Positions 30,485 through 41,559 of a stretch of DNA of 64,000 nucleotides are shown piece by piece. This stretch comes from Neoarius graeffei. Taxonomy: Eukaryota; Chordata; Actinopteri; Siluriformes; Ariidae. The stretch spans positions 11,862,798-11,926,797 of the forward strand of contig NC_083596.1 in the NCBI RefSeq assembly GCF_027579695.1, given 5' to 3'. Position 1 is the stretch's first letter. The number at the start of each line of letters is the position of its first letter. The translations under genes were made by a program, and so were the position numbers. A model generated the notes under the pieces. It did not search any database, was not told the origin of the DNA, and saw only the letters and a list, made by a program, of their open reading frames with translations.

Positions 30485-30775
30485 TATAGTACCAGTCAAA
30501 AGTTTGGACACACCTTCTAAATCAATGTTTTTCTTTATTTTAATAAATGAAAAGACACTTCATGTCTTAAAGTAATGATGGATGTCGTTTCTCTTTACTT
30601 AGTTGAGCGGTTCTTGACCTAATATGAATTACTACAGTTGTGGTGTGGAATAGGGATATTTACTGTATTTTTATTATTTACCGTTTGAGCTCAAACACAT
30701 TAAAAAGGTAAGAAATTCGTCCACTAATTAACTTTTGATGAGACACACCTGTTAACTGAAAAGCATATTATATCG
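30485..30775 (+). mobile_element. Tc1/mariner terminal fragment
   Basis: Starts agtaccagtcaaaagtttgg followed by acacacc, a very common fish Tc1 terminus, and runs through gacacacctgttaactgaaa. The related segment at 60652-61100 matches it in reverse complement. Confidence 0.75.
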
Positions 30776-30776
30776 A

Positions 30777-32345
30777 GGATATTACACGGTTGCATGAAGA
30801 TATGAAGTTTACCTTTTGAGTGGTGAACATATTCATGAGTGAGTAAAGCGAACGAGTGAAAATATTTTCAACATGAAGATAAACTTCATATCTTCATGCC
30901 ACTGTGTAATGTGCTTTTATATTATATGGACACACATCTACAAACAAACCAAGTTAGTCAAAAGAATTTTAATTTGAACTGGTTCGCCATTTTGATAACA
31001 TGCATCCAGTCAGTGGGAAAACACTGGGAGTGACATCACTGAAGTGAAATATCGGGAATCGTTATCCATACAGGACACTTTTTCCATGTGTTCTATTCCC
31101 TTCTAGCAGGTTTCATTCATTTGGTTTGATAGCATGCAATATTGTTAGCATATCGCTAATCCTATGTGTATTATGTCACTCTATCCAATGGAGAATGAGT
31201 CTTGAGTATGGTTTACGATATTGCGTGGTTGTCAAGACAACGTGACGTCACATGTCGGAGCTGATGTGAATATTCAATGAGAGAGTTTTCTGTTGCGCAT
31301 GCGCAGAAGCATTTCTTTGTTCGTCATCGGTGCCTGCAATAAACTGTCGCAGTGAATTGAAAATGCCATAAGATACGTATTACATGTAAAACTTGTGTTA
31401 GCGAGCAAATGTGACGATTTGTAAACGAACATGGCCGCCATGTTTGCTTCGTTAAATACGGAAGATTTTGAGAGAAGTTTGAAAGAGAAAGATTGTGTGT
31501 GTATGTATAATAACAATAATAGTGGCGGGCGGCACGGTGGTGTAGTGGTTAGCGCTGTCACCTCACAGCAAGAAGGTCCGGGTTCGAGCCCCGTGGCCGG
31601 CGAGGGCCTTTCTGTGTGGAGTTTGCATGTTCTCCCCGTGTCCGCGTGGGTTTCCTCCGGGTGCTCCGGTTTCCCCCACAGTCCAAAGACATGCAGGTTA
31701 GGTTAACTGGTGACTCTAAATTGACCGTAGGTGTGAATGTGAGTGTGAATGGTTGTCTGTGTCTATGTGTCAGCCCTGTGATGACCTGGCGACTTGTCCA
31801 GGGTGTACCCCGCCTTTCGCCCGTAGTCAGCTGGGATAGGCTCCAGCTTGCCTGCGACCCTGTAGAACAGGATAAAGCGGCTAGAGATAGAGATGAATAA
31901 TAGTGGCTGGCTTTTTATCGTGGTATATCCGATATATTCCATTCAGCTACTCGTCTTTGACTCGTTCAATATCATGCTAGCTGAATGGAATATAGACCAC
32001 TCAACGACAGCCAATATTATTTAAATATTTCACTTAGATCCACGATGTATTTCGTACAAAAAATGCGAGTTTTTCAACACGAGGAGATAAAGTTTATATC
32101 TTCAAGCCAACTGTGGGTGGTAAGAGAGCAACTGGACTTGCTTGAAGATTCTTGAAGACGTTTCACCTCTCATCCGAAAGGCTTCTTCAGTTCTGTCTGA
32201 CTAGCATCAGGTATTTATCCTCTCAATATTGCTCACTCATGAATATGTTCAAGCCAATGTGTAATTTTCTTTTTATTATAGCAACACATTCACAAAGTAC
32301 CCAAATTTATCAAAACACGTCATTGATTTCCTCACGAGTGACATA
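30777..32345 (+). mobile_element. Composite foldback region, copy C of the ggtatatcag family
   Basis: In opposite orientation to copy A: far end at 31070-31150, ATG-opened exon-like segment at 31431-31506 (MAAMFASLNTEDFERSLKEK), a SINE, and the hairpin at about 31917-31995. Outer arms with gaagatatgaagtttacctt and gataaacttcatatcttcat (30798-30900) form another hairpin, and a related motif recurs at 32085-32110. Confidence 0.6.
31527..31895 (+). mobile_element. V-SINE with 12-bp TSD
   Basis: Plus-strand copy with almost no divergence from the majority sequence, flanked by aataatagtggc at 31515-31526 and 31896-31907. Confidence 0.95.
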
Positions 32346-32413
32346 TAGAGATTTGTCACGGTTTTAGTTCTCCATGTCCCGGATGGAGCTCGTATGAAAA
32401 AAACAAGTGGTGT

Positions 32414-32490
32414 CTCATCTCATTATCTCTAGCCACTTTATCCTGTTCTACAGGGTCGCAGGCAAGCTGGAGCCTATCCCAGCTGACTAT
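32414..32490 (-). mobile_element. Truncated V-SINE tail fragment
   Basis: 77 bp from tctcatctcattatctctag to cccagctgacta. No target duplication found. Confidence 0.8.
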
Positions 32491-32518
32491 ATTTCATATA
32501 TAACACACTGTGTGTGTT

Positions 32519-32812
32519 TTGTAAGAGGCAGTTCTGCAGGCAGAAAAACCTTGTTGCGGAGAGAGCAGAGGGCTGGTTCGAGTTGACAGGAAGGCAAAAG
32601 TAACTTAAATAACCACTCTTGACAACTCGAGCAGAAAAGCATCTCAGAATGCACAACACGTCGAACCATGAAGCAGTTGGGCTACAACAGCAGAAGACCA
32701 CATCGGGTTCCGCTTTGGTCAGCCAAAAACAGGAACCTGAGGCTACAGTAGGCACAGACTCACCAAAACTGGACATTTGAAGATTGCAAAACAGTGACCT
32801 GGTCTTTTTCCC
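32519..32812 (+). mobile_element. Tc1-like transposase fragment
   Basis: Matches the same family as 36922-37690 (agaaaagcatctcagaatgc, cacaacacgtcgaaccatga, acagcagaagaccacatcgg). It is only an internal piece and is not translatable as a whole. Confidence 0.65.
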
Positions 32813-33504
32813 AAAGGAGCAATCTGTAATGCTAAAGGGCTCATTGGTTTATCTCTCCTGGGCAATTCATGAAGGTTCTCCGTGGAACCCTACAACAATG
32901 TTTTTGTCTACATGAGAGTTACAGGTAAGAACCTTTAACTAGAAGGTTCCAAAGAACCCTTCAGGATCTATTTTTCCAAAAAATGTATTCTGTAGAGAAT
33001 ATACATTTATTTTTATTGTACTTCGTAATCGGATCTCCAAAATGTATCTCACTTTTCTGTATAAAACCTAAGATTCAAGAGTAACATGTATAGAAGAATA
33101 AAACAGTTTGAGACATTTGGTTTTCTTTTATAGGAAAATAATATGACAAATGTTGATTAATCAATTAATTATTAACCTGTAACAGCATGTCCTGAACAGT
33201 AGCAAGTCCATATAAGGGCAGGGGTGGGCCGATTGACGTGAAGTGAATAAAAATGCACCTTGATACACACAGAACATGATTGTCATCATGAAGTGCAATG
33301 TTGTCCCCCCACCCCATCCCACCACCACCGGACAGCCCTGATAACTGATCCACCCTGTTTCATAAAAGTCCACTCATTTTGAAGTTTCTGGCCTCATCCC
33401 TTATCCCAAAGTGTATTATTCTTCTTGCACCACTATGATTTATCAACGCTAACAGTTTAAAAATATATATATTAAACAGCAACACATGGTTATGTATATT
33501 TAAC
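32813..33504. other. Unique spacer
   Basis: AT-rich, with a duplicated gaacc/ttctagaagg motif around 32880-32965. No gene seen. Confidence 0.35.
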
Positions 33505-35045
33505 AGTTATTCTTTGAAATTGAGTCGTACATGAGTTGATAGCCGATGAGGCGCATAGCACCGAGTTGGCTATAAGTCATGTATGACGAGATTGAGTAGA
33601 ATAACTGTTTTTTATTCTATCCGCATTCACTGGCTTTTGAGAAACAGAGCATTTTTATTTTTTGCAAATTCGATAAATAAAAACTTTATACAAAATGTCC
33701 GACAAAATACCGGTGAAATGACAGGAGCAATTTGTGAAAAATGCTATAATAATTCTTGAAAAACAGAAAAAGATATGTTCTTGACATCAAATACTTTTAT
33801 TCCCTATTTTTTTTGGGGGGGGGTCCTTCTTTAGAGTTTTTTGGCACTTGGCTATCCAACTCAAAGGTGCATTACCGCCACCAACTGGACTGGAGTGTGA
33901 AACAGGTGATGGGGGGGGGGGAATCTATATTCTTTTAGCTATTTCTGTTTCTTTTAAATACTTGATGATAATATTTTGGGGTTTTGTTTTCGAGTAGAGT
34001 TTTTATTTCGTCCTCGGTTGGTTCAGCAAAATGCTCTGCCATTTTGTTTTTCTCTACTCATGATATAGATGACTTGCATCCACGTGATCAAAATGTGCTA
34101 CGTCATGAGCGTCCGCCATGATGGTGGATCTACAAAGCAACTAGGATGGCAGCCGCTGAAATCGTGTCTGTAAACAATGCTGAATTTTCTCAGTATTACC
34201 ACGATTTGAACGGTCCAGCAAAGATTTGATACAAACAGAAGATAGATATGTGTGGTTTTGACCCATATTATTTAAAAAACTCAGTTTTCTGAAGATAAGA
34301 TGCTTCTACTGACCATCGAGTATCCAGATATCTGGTTCAGCTGCCGTAGAATCAAGTCCGACCTCGGACGAAACATAGCCCATTTTCTGAGTGGGTGCCC
34401 AGTCTGGATTGTTTCTATCATATAATTTTGCTGCCGTTCCTAGAAGCGAAATGGTAATATACGTGTTAAAATTATAACAACGACCGAGTGAACCACGACA
34501 AGAGAATTCTCATTTTATAGCAAAAGTCTAGCAACACAAAATAAAATTCTTCCATGATATTACTGAGAGAGCTTTTGAATCTCACCTGGGATAAAATGAT
34601 GACTGCAAACGCGAGCTGTTTTGGTTTTAGCCTCTGTTAGATCAGCCCTGCCGATGTTGTTCAGCCGTGCTTGTTTTCTCTCTGTACAAAGCCTCAGCGT
34701 TTCCTCGCCCTCTTTCCAAATCACGGATGGAATTCTAAAAAATTGGGACGTGCCATGGTCACGAGTACTATTGTGACCACAACCATATACAGCACAAAGA
34801 TATGGCAGAGCTAAAAGAATGCTTAAAGCAGTGGGAAAACAAAGAGTTGCGCACGTGTGACTATGTTTTGTAGGGAATGTTGTTTGACCCCACATTTGTA
34901 GATCCACCAACATGGCCGACATCCAGATTTCTATTTTGCTTTGACATCACTTGCAAGTCAAGGATATGAGCTGATAGCCTAGGAGTAGAGTAGCCAATCA
35001 GAGCGTGCGATTGCTCATATCCTGTGAATGTGAATAGAATAATTA
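33505..35045. mobile_element. Foldback element with gtcgtacatgagct motif, copy 2, with a large insert
   Basis: Left part 33505-34070 and right part about 34970-35045 match copies 1 and 3. The middle is a separate element (34071-34970). Confidence 0.65.
34071..34970 (-). mobile_element. DNA element carrying a THAP-domain exon
   Basis: Ends tgacttgca and tgcaagtca are inverted, and the inner ends stay similar over about 60 bp (atgatggtggatctacaaag against tgtagatccaccaacatggc). On the minus strand, 34830-34565 encodes a C2CH THAP zinc finger: CAVYGCGHNSTRDHG, FFRIPSV, LNNIGRADL, ARVCSHHF. THAP fingers are found in P-element, Kolobok and PIF-related transposases, so this is likely a captured or relic transposase exon. 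No catalytic domain is present. Confidence 0.65.
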
Positions 35046-35216
35046 TAGTTATATTTAATGTTGTATAAGACAAGTTAGTTCCTGCTATCACTTATGTTAT
35101 AATAACTATTCAAGACCTTTTTTGTCTCTCATGAAATTAATAATAATAATAATAATTAGAAAAAAATCAAGTGAAGGAAAACCAAAAGCTTTACCTCTTA
35201 CAGAATGCTCAATAAA

Positions 35217-35346
35217 GCCCTGTGATGACCTGGCGACTTGTCCAGGGTGTACCCCGCCTTTCGCCCGTAGTCAGCTGGGATGGGCTCCAGCTTGCCTGCG
35301 ACCCTGTAGAACAGGATAAAGCGGCTAGAGATGATGAGATGAGATG
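35217..35346 (+). mobile_element. 5'-truncated V-SINE with 15-bp TSD
   Basis: The last 130 bp of the SINE are flanked by agaatgctcaataaa at 35202-35216 and 35347-35361. Confidence 0.93.
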
Positions 35347-35559
35347 AGAATGCTCAATAAAATCTGTGGACTTTTCCATGAAGTGTAATTGAGTAAGTAT
35401 TATTTTGAATTGTATTCAGGTAAAATAGAAATACCCTGAAATAAAAATGATAATAATAAAGTCCAGTGACTTAAAAACTTTCCATCTTTAAGTTTTAGTT
35501 CTGTCTACAAATAAATGTCATTATATAACCATAGAAATCGATCTAAAAATGTGGAAAAG

Positions 35560-36240
35560 TACTTGTTTTGAGGAGTTTTGGCCAGTTAGCTGTATGAAGG
35601 GGAAAATGCGTGTAGATAAATTCACTAGGATCTTCCTTGTCAAGCTTGTAAAGATGAATCATTTATATTCGCAGAATATTGGCTTCAAGAATACAGCAAC
35701 ATCCATGTGGCTTCAACAGCCTGTTGTGAAATAAAACTACGAATGACTTCACTGATGCTTTTCATTTGGCCAAAATGGTGAGAATCAGCCATTTTCAGAA
35801 GGAGACAAATGTTTGACATATTGTTGCTGTTGAAGTGGCACAATGCAAATACATCAAGGCATGTGGCAGCAGATTCGGAGCACAATGCCAGCAGCAGTGT
35901 GTGAGGCCTGAATTAAAGACGTTTGCCTTCTGAGATACGCTTGCTGGCGACGTCCTAACAGATGAGTGCTAAACTGTAATCTGTAGAGTGCAACTGATGC
36001 CAACCAATTCATCTCAAGCATTAAACAAGTTGTTTTTTTCCCTCTTTTGCTTGATGTAATTAACGTACACTCTGAGCTGAGCAGAAAAAAAATATTTGGT
36101 GGTATTGATGAGGAATGTTGGAAAGTACATAAAATTAAACAGTCACCATATGCTGGAAATAACAACAGATCAGGGGAACTCTATTGGGCATGGCAGGCTT
36201 CCTGCAGCATGCGAGGACCTTGGCAAGGTTCGTGCATACT
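35560..36240. other. Complex unique block, candidate conserved non-coding element
   Basis: Repeat-free segment with composed motifs, such as gtggcacaatgcaaatacat with an octamer-like ATGCAAAT (35837-35850), cggagcacaatgccagcagc and ttgatgtaattaacgtacac. No protein signature in any frame. Confidence 0.4.
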
Positions 36241-36921
36241 TTAAAAAAAAATACAGACATGCATGGAATTAATTAGGAGCTCAGCCGTAAATGAGGAAGG
36301 ATACAGAAACTCATCTGTAAAAATCACGTAGCAGTCATAAGCCTGGGTGATCTCAGAATAACAGTGGAACAGTACAAGCAAAATTCTCATAACGACAAAA
36401 TTTATAGCGTCTTTGTTGATGAAGTTGAGATCCGTGGGGAGTGAACGGAGCTGAAGCATTTGTGAAAAGCTCAACAATAAAAAGTTCCTTTGGTTACTGT
36501 GTGAGGTTGAAACTTGTTCAGACTTGTTTTGTGGACTTTCCTTGACATAAAATGTAGCTAAAAAATGGATGGCAAATGGAAAATTGCTGTGGTATAATAG
36601 GATTAAACATTACAGGGCTAGGAAACTAATCATGTTCAGAATGGCATCACATCATGTTTTATTCCTTATGTAGCTAGAGTTGTAGTGTCATGGCTTTATC
36701 TATGAAGTTCAATTTATTTATTTTTTTTTTGATGATGATTAGAGAAAGTCAGGATGGAAAAGAAGCTCTTGAAGAATTTTTAGATTTGTTGAAAAGCAAA
36801 CTCTTAAAATTCAAACTTGTTTTGCAGACGTTCCACAACATGAAATAATTAATAAATAACCTATTAATGGATAAAAGTATAATGTCATTCTTTACTACTA
36901 CTACTACTACTAATATACTCT

Positions 36922-37690
36922 ACACTCACCAGCCACTTCATTAGGAACACCCATCCACCTGCTGTTTTATTCAGTGATCTAATCATCCCTTGACAGCAGC
37001 ACAATGCATAAAATCATACAGATACAAATCAAGAGCTTCAGTTAATTAATGTTCACTTCACACATCAGAACGGGAAAAATTGTGATCTCAAAGTGTGACT
37101 TTCTTTCACTGTGGCATGGGTGTTGGTTTGAGCCAGATGGACTGGTTTGAGTATTTCAGAAACTGCTGATCTCTTGGGGTTTTCACACACAGACAACAGT
37201 CTCAGGAGTTTACATAGAATGGTGCGAAAAACAAAAAAACATCGAGTGAGTGAGCGACAGTTCTTTTTTTTTTTTAAAGATTTTTTTTGGGCCTTTTTCA
37301 CCTTTATTGGATAGGACAGTGCAGAGACAGGAAACAAGCAGGAGAGAGAGACGGGGAGGGATCGGGAAATGACCCCGGGCTGGAACCGAACCCGGGTCCC
37401 CGGACCCATGGCATGGCATGGCATGGCATGGCGCCCCCTCCACCTGAGCCACGACATCCCCAATGAGCGACAGTTCTGTGGGTGGAAACAAACGCCTTGT
37501 TAAGAGAGGTCAGAGAGGAAAATGGCCAGATTGGTTTGAGCATTTTTTCCAGGAAAGATATAGTAACTCTTTACAACCGTGGTGAGCAGAAAAACATCTC
37601 AGTATGCAACAGAAGAAGACCACATTAGGTTCCAGTCCTGCCAGCCAAGAACAGGAATCTTAGAATCAAGAACATGTTCTTATTAAAGTG
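36922..37690 (+). mobile_element. Tc1-like element, 5' part, split by a SINE
   Basis: Begins ctcaccagccacttcattag with gaacacc, a frequent fish Tc1-type end, and continues into transposase-like sequence (tttgagtatttcagaaactg, gctgatctcttggggttttc, agagaggaaaatggccagat). A SINE at 37265-37463 interrupts it. The 3' half is missing, replaced after 37690 by a microsatellite. Confidence 0.75.
37265..37463 (-). mobile_element. Second tRNA-derived SINE family, 14-bp TSD
   Basis: On the minus strand the head reads gtggctcaggtggagggggc (A box) and, further in, cccgggttcggttcc (B box). The body ends in a T/A-rich tail. An ATGGC pentamer run (37408-37430) is internal. It is flanked by tgagcgacagttct at 37251-37264 and 37464-37477. 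It is unrelated to the V-SINE. Confidence 0.85.
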
Positions 37691-37704
37691 GCTGGTGGTG
37701 AGTG

Positions 37705-37706
37705 TA

Positions 37707-37765
<59 letters not shown>
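37705..37765. repeat. (GT)n(TA)n microsatellite
   Basis: About nine GT units followed by about 21 TA units. Confidence 0.95.
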
Positions 37766-37768
<3 letters not shown>

Positions 37769-37869
37769 AAATATACAGATAAAATAATGGTATAAGAAAT
37801 AAAAGTTTAAAAGAAGGGATAACAAGAAGAAAGAGTCATCTATATCCCCCACCCTATACACCAACTATA

Positions 37870-38545
37870 TACCAAGTTTCAAGATATTGTCACGTTTTTC
37901 AAGTTCTGCTGCAGGAAACCAACCCTACGTCTTTACACTGACCTCAGCAGCCCATGGCATAAACCCATCAACCGTTGGTCCAGATGACCTAAAAATTAAA
38001 ATTTCTCAAATTTCTTCTTATCAAAAGGCACATATACATTACTTAATCAACACATATATCAATTTTCAAGACCATACCACTCATAGATTTTAAGTTCTGC
38101 TCCGGAAACAAAACCTACCCCAAGACTAACCTGAGAGACTAAGTCTGAAATTGTTTCCATGGAAACATGAAAAATTAACATTTCTCAAATTTCTTAGTAT
38201 GAAAAGGCACATCTACATCACCTTGTTAACATGTACACCAAGTTTCAAATCCGTATCATGAATAGTTTTGGATATATGCTCCGGAAACGAACACTGCCCT
38301 TAGAAACCAAGTCAAAATCTATTTTTTATGTACAAATTTGAAAAATACTTTTTTCTTTTTTTTCTTCAAAAATCCAAAATAGCAAAAGGCACCAGTTCAC
38401 ATGTTGCTAGATATGTATACAAAGTTTCATGAAGATATCTTCAGTAGTTTTAAAGATATGGCCCGGAAACGAAAACGTGACCGGACGGACGGACAGAACC
38501 CGTTTCTATATCCCCCGCCAAACTTTCTTTGAGCAGGGGATAATA
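37870..38545. repeat. Degenerate tandem array, period about 182-190 bp
   Basis: Four units can be aligned on the anchor tgctccggaaacgaa and its variants at about 37908, 38096, 38278 and 38459. Each anchor is preceded by a variant of accaagtttcaagatat and by atttctcaaatttctt further up. The last unit continues into cggacggacggacagaaccc and atatcccccgcc. It may be part of a larger repeat. Confidence 0.65.
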
Positions 38546-38686
38546 ATGAATTTAAATGCAGTAAGAAAATTAAAATTAAAAAGTAAAATAAAAAGCATTA
38601 AAATAAAACAAAATTACAATATACAGCAAAAATTCAGGAGAGGTAAAAGAAGTAAAAAAAATGTAAATATATATTAAAAAATGAGG

Positions 38687-39061
38687 TGTCACGGTGGTGT
38701 AGTGGTTAGCGCTGTCGCCTCACAGCAAGAAGGTCCGGGTTCGAGCCCTGTGGCCGGCGAGGGCCTTTCTGTGTGGAGTTTGCATGTTCTCCCCGTGTCC
38801 GCGTGGGTTTCCTCCGGGTGCTCCGGTTTCCCCCACAGTCCAAAGACATGCAGGTTAGGTTAACTGGTGACTCTAAATTGACCGTAGGTGTGAATGTGAG
38901 TGTGAATGGTTGTCTGTGTCTATGTGTCAGCCCTGTGATGACCTGGCGACTTGTCCAGGGTGTACCCCGCCTTTCGCCCGTAGTCAGCTGGGATAGGCTC
39001 CAGCTTGCCTGCGACCCTGTAGAACAGGATAAAGCGGCTAGAGATAATGAGATGAGATGAG
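38687..39061 (+). mobile_element. V-SINE with 14-bp TSD
   Basis: Plus-strand copy flanked by attaaaaaatgagg at 38673-38686 and 39062-39075. Confidence 0.95.
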
Positions 39062-39262
39062 ATTAAAAAATGAGGGTAAAAAGATACGTTTTAATAGGCT
39101 TTTAAAAGAAGGAACTGATTCAGTTTCTCAAATTGCTACTGGCAGTGATTTCCATAATTTTGTTCTATAAAACATAAAAATTGTTAGTTTTGGCAAATTG
39201 CTGCAGTATAAGAGGAATAAAACACTTCAGGGTTAGGAAACGAATCAACTTCAGAGTGGCTT

Positions 39263-40175
39263 CACATTTAACAGTTATTCCACAAAATCGAGTCGTACAT
39301 GAGCTGATAGTGCACAAGGCACATAGCACTGAGTTGCCTATAAGCCATGTATGACGAGATTGAGTGGAATAACTGTTTTATTCTGTCCACATTCACTGGA
39401 TTTTGAGAAACAGAGCATTTTTATTTTTATGTTTTGCAAATTTGATAAATAAAAACTTTATACAAAATGTCCAACAAAATAATTTCCGCTTAGAATGTAA
39501 ACAAACCGGCGAAACAACAGTAGCAATATGTGAAAAATACGATAATCATTCTTGAAAAATGTAAAATATATACGTTCTTACCATCAAATAGTTTTATTCT
39601 ATATTTTGTTGCTTTTTTGTATTTTTTTGTGGTTTTGTTTTCGAGTAGTTTTTATTTCATCCTCAGTTGGTTCAGCAACATCTCATCTCATTATCTCTAG
39701 CCGCTTTATCCTTCTACAGGGTCGCAGGCAAGCTGTAGCCTATCCCAGCTGACTACGGGCGAAAGGCAGGGTACACCCTGGACAAGTCGCCAGGTCATCA
39801 CAGGGCTGACACATAGACACAGACAACCATTTGCACTCACATTCACACCTACGGTCAATTTAGAGTCACCAGTTAACCTAACCTGCATGTCTTTGGACTG
39901 TGGGGGAAACCGGAGCACCCGGAGGAAACCCACGCGGACACGGGGAGAACATGCAAACTCCGCACAGAAAGGCCCTCGCCGGCCCCGGGGCTCGAACCCA
40001 GGACCTTCTTGCTGTGAGGCGACAGCACTAACCACTACACCACCGTGCCGCCATGTTCAGCAACATGCTCCTCCATTTTGTTTTTCTCTCCTCACGGTAT
40101 AGGAGCTGATATCCTAGTAGTAGAGTAGCCAATCAGAGTGCATGATTGCTCATATCCAGTGAATGTGGATAGAAT
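39263..40175. mobile_element. Foldback element with gtcgtacatgagct motif, copy 3
   Basis: Matches copies 1 and 2 at both ends (aaaatcgagtcgtacatgag at the left, gccaatcagagtgcatgatt at the right). A SINE at 39682-40054 interrupts it. Confidence 0.65.
39682..40054 (-). mobile_element. V-SINE with 12-bp TSD
   Basis: Minus-strand copy flanked by gttcagcaacat at 39670-39681 and 40055-40066. It shares the tttatccttctacaggg variant with the copy at 20848. Confidence 0.95.
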
Positions 40176-40756
40176 AATATGTTTTATTCCTTATGTAGCT
40201 GGAGTTGTAGTTGGAGGAAGGTCAGATCTTCCGCGAGTGAGCGTAACAGCACATTTTTCTAAAAGAAGCTCCTTTAGAATTTTTAGCTTTGTTCAAGAGC
40301 AAATTCTCAAAGCTTATTTTTCAAACATGACATCATTTATGACTTTTAATGGAACTTTTATCAGCGGTATTAAAGGAATAAAACATTTTGGTGCTAGGAA
40401 ACTAATCAACGTTGAAGTGGCATTACATCGTGTCTTATTCCTTATGTACCTCATGACTGTCTTTTCCTCAGATCTTTAGGGAATGACCACAAAAGGAAAA
40501 CGGCGTGAAAAACAGGTTCCTTTAAAATGTTTCGATTTGTTGAAAAGCAAATTCTCAAAATTCAAATCATGAGCCGATGAAGGTATTGCGGCTTCTGATA
40601 TGGTCTGACACCCACGTACCTCATCCTGAAATGATCCATTGCTTTCATTTTTTTATTTCCTTTTCGTAGTTATTTCATGATCAACGTCTGTCAATTCTCA
40701 ATCAGCAGCTGGAAATGACAACATAGGACTTACCCAGTGTGAATAACTGTGAATCA

Positions 40757-40829
40757 CCCCCCCCCCCCCCCCCCCTTCATTCTCAGTGCCATCACCCCCC
40801 CCCCCCCCCCCCCCTTCATTCTCAGTGCG
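40757..40829. repeat. Duplicated poly-C tracts (C19 and C20)
   Basis: Two 38-bp units, each an uninterrupted C run (40757-40775 and 40795-40814) followed by ttcattctcagtgc. The minus strand is therefore two long G runs close together. Confidence 0.95.
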
Positions 40830-40849
40830 TTTATTTTGGCAAAAGCAAT

Positions 40850-41370
40850 GAGAGTGGGTTTTTAGGCAGCACCATGGCATTGCGAAGTGGCTATGAGTGG
40901 CTCTCGTGCCGTCCGGAGTGTTATAATTTTCCCAGGCTGGATGATGGATGAGCTGGTGTCAGGCTCGGTTCATTATAATGCATGCCATCTATTCTTCTCC
41001 CAGACAGCCTCTTCTCCAGGAAATGCTATAGAGAAAAAAAGAGAGAGAGGGAGAAGGAGAGAGACCAGAATGTGATTATTTTGTGATTGTTCTTATGGAC
41101 TGTGCTTATGAAAAGTAGACGCATTTTTCTTTTGAGATAACAAGTTTGTGTTATGCACTCCCTGGAGCGGTTTCAGGCCCAGCTGGTCATTTTATACTGG
41201 AATTTGCCTGAGTGATTTGTAATGGTCTGAACCCATCAGCATAATAAAGGAGGAGTGAAAAACAATCTTTGTAGAGATATCGGTTGTTATCAGAGTGCTA
41301 ATTATAATTATTTCAAGATAATGTAAGAACTGCTGTGCATTTCGAAGTTGTGTAATAAACATTTATATAC
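40850..41370. other. Candidate conserved non-coding element
   Basis: Unique block with motifs such as ggctcggttcattataatgc, agtgctaattataattattt and ggagcggtttcaggcccagc. No protein-like frame. Purine-rich stretch at 41035-41070. Confidence 0.42.
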
Positions 41371-41559
41371 TGTATCTCTTGCCAATGCACTTCTACTGTC
41401 ATAATGAAACCTTGAACAGACGTGATCGTTACAACAACGGGTCTTCCCTCTTTCCCTAATAGACATTAATTTTGTTGGTAGTCACTGACAGATTCTGAGT
41501 TCAAGTCCCAGGACTACCAGACAGACTCACCTGAGCCCTTTTAACTCTCCAATACTTAC

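Noticed and set aside
32474..32776. Minus-strand 100-codon frame as a host gene
   Set aside because: The plus strand matches a decayed Tc1 transposase family, and the frame shows no domain.
34560..34922. THAP-domain protein gene of the host
   Set aside because: It is a single exon fragment between inverted ends with no continuation. It is annotated as part of a mobile element.
37410..37434. Possible short CRISPR-like or tandem array
   Set aside because: This is a pentanucleotide microsatellite inside a SINE, and the genome is vertebrate.
37065..37463. Minus-strand frame with CHAMPCHGSGDPG-like peptides
   Set aside because: It is the translation of a SINE with an ATGGC pentamer run.
40698..40951. 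Proline- or glycine-rich frames
   Set aside because: They result from the poly-C tracts.
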